Of a DNA stretch of 64,000 nt, positions 63,359-64,000 are shown piece by piece. The position numbers and the translations under genes are program-made. The first letter of the stretch is position 1, and every line of letters starts with the position of its first letter. The stretch lies in the NCBI GenBank assembly GCA_904066235.2, contig CAJFCV020000003.1, positions 3,162,001-3,226,000 on the forward strand, in the 5' to 3' direction. The notes under the pieces are model-generated. The model did no database searches. It saw nothing but the letters and a program-made list of their open reading frames with translations, and was not told the origin of the DNA. The DNA comes from Bursaphelenchus xylophilus (lineage: Eukaryota > Nematoda > Chromadorea > Rhabditida > Aphelenchoididae).

Positions 63359-63430
63359 AAAAAATATAATTTCTTATTGAAGTCGCTTACTCTTCGCGAT
63401 GTAACGTATCTAAAACACAACTAAAAAAAT

Positions 63431-63440
63431 CATTTTTCAG
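63431..63440 (+). promoter_or_regulatory. Probable trans-splice acceptor of the ethanolamine kinase gene
   Basis: CATTTTTCAG ends 8 bp before the ATG at 63448. No upstream coding exon exists, and the region behind is the foldback element, so spliced-leader addition here is the simplest reading. Confidence 0.55.
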
Positions 63441-63447
63441 CCTCAAA

Positions 63448-63917
63448 ATGACAGTTCGTCAAGAGAATTACATAGATGAAAGGGTGGACGCCACCGCGGA
63501 AGAAGCTGTTTTTGCCCAAATCGGATCGTTGTTGAAGGCCCTAAGGCCTGAATGGTTTTTGGATCAAGTCATTTTCAAGCCATTTACCAATGGGATTACC
63601 AATAAAGTGATCAGTGTTCAAGGTGGCAAAGGAGAGAAGTTGATCTTCAGAATCTTTGGAGTTGGCACGGAAAAAGTTGTGGATAGGTGAGAAGTTCAAC
63701 TAAAAAAATATTTTTTTTGTTCGAAAAAAGTTTTAAAATACGACCTCTATTGTTTTCTGTTTATTTTTAGGAACAGTGAAATGAAGAGTTTCGAATTATT
63801 GAGCAGACATGGGCTGGCGCCTGCAGTGGAAGCCCGATTTGCCAATGGCTTTGTTTGTGGTTACCTTCCAGGAGAACCAATTGATGTGGAGAGCGTGAGA
63901 AGTGCTAAACTTGTGCC
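63448..63917 (+). CDS. Ethanolamine kinase, N-terminal part (gene runs off the window)
   Basis: Two exons are visible, 63448-63686 and 63771-63917, joined in phase. They encode an opening ~35 residues, then the nucleotide-binding region: FTNGITNKVISV, LIFRIFGVGTEKVVDR, and EMKSFELLSRHGLAP through GFVCGYLPGEPI. This order is typical of ethanolamine kinases (EKI/ETNK, first step of the CDP-ethanolamine pathway) and less like choline kinases. The C. elegans counterpart may be ckc-1; I do not assign the symbol firmly. The catalytic loop and Mg-binding Asp residues lie beyond the window. After 63917 a donor GTAAGT is clear; an acceptor at 63955 is possible but the following frame does not look like the family. 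Confidence 0.88.
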
Positions 63918-64000
63918 GTAAGTTGATCTACGACTTCTTTGAAGTATGACTTTAGACGAGTGCTGGTGAAAAAACCAAAAAAAATAGTATTTATGCATAA

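Noticed and set aside
63230..63424. A 64-codon plus-strand open frame just before the ethanolamine kinase
   Set aside because: It lies almost wholly in the right arm of the foldback element and ends before the trans-splice acceptor of the real gene.
63956..64000. A third exon of the ethanolamine kinase starting at 63956
   Set aside because: The acceptor is acceptable, but the translated residues are Lys-rich and unlike the family at this point, so the next true exon is probably beyond the window.

Overview
This window is nuclear DNA of a nematode, probably a rhabditid-like one. The genes are split by many very short introns (mostly 35-60 bp) with GT or GC donors and TTTCAG-type acceptors. 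Two genes have a strong acceptor just upstream of the start codon, as expected for spliced-leader trans-splicing. The proteins match nematode or animal families, including the two neuronal genes aex-3 and sad-1, which I recall as both X-linked in Caenorhabditis elegans. The species cannot be named from sequence alone.

Layout. 1-1.84 kb: a palindromic DNA transposon with a second palindromic element nested inside it. 2.07-3.27 kb (+): a short-chain dehydrogenase of the retinol-dehydrogenase/WWOX-like type. 3.3-12.4 kb: intergenic DNA full of small inverted-repeat elements. 12.4-20.9 kb (-): a full-length orthologue of MADD/AEX-3, the Rab3/Rab27 exchange factor, with 18 shared exons and two alternative, sequence-related last exons. 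20.9-26.9 kb: intergenic repeats, including an inverted-repeat element that carries a tRNA-like sequence. 26.9-36.5 kb (+): three tandem secreted M1-family zinc aminopeptidase genes. 36.55-37.08 kb (-): a small single-pass membrane protein gene, convergent with the third peptidase gene. 38.0-40.0 kb (-): a predicted N-myristoylated, CK1-like pseudokinase. 40.5-51.9 kb (-): sad-1 (SAD/BRSK kinase), with a 4.5 kb first intron and two possible C-termini. 51.9-59.4 kb: no supported gene, several GC-rich islands. 59.46-60.37 kb: a mariner/IS630-type element with a broken transposase fragment. 60.97-63.36 kb: a 2.4 kb foldback element built of about 160 bp tandem units. 63.45 kb to the end (+): the 5' part of an ethanolamine kinase gene.

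How the genes relate. AEX-3 (synaptic-vesicle Rab GEF) and SAD-1 (presynaptic and polarity kinase) both act at synapses, but they are 20 kb apart and no shared regulation can be shown. The three peptidases are a local tandem expansion, likely for secreted peptide digestion. The most notable points are the duplicated, mutually exclusive 3' exons of aex-3, a coiled-coil N-terminal exon of sad-1, the foldback element, the myristoylated pseudokinase, and a 10-base motif (CGTATTTTAC) that is strongly enriched across 39-59 kb.

All exon boundaries were found by hand from splice consensus, reading-frame phase and protein similarity recalled from memory. No database search or transcript data was used.
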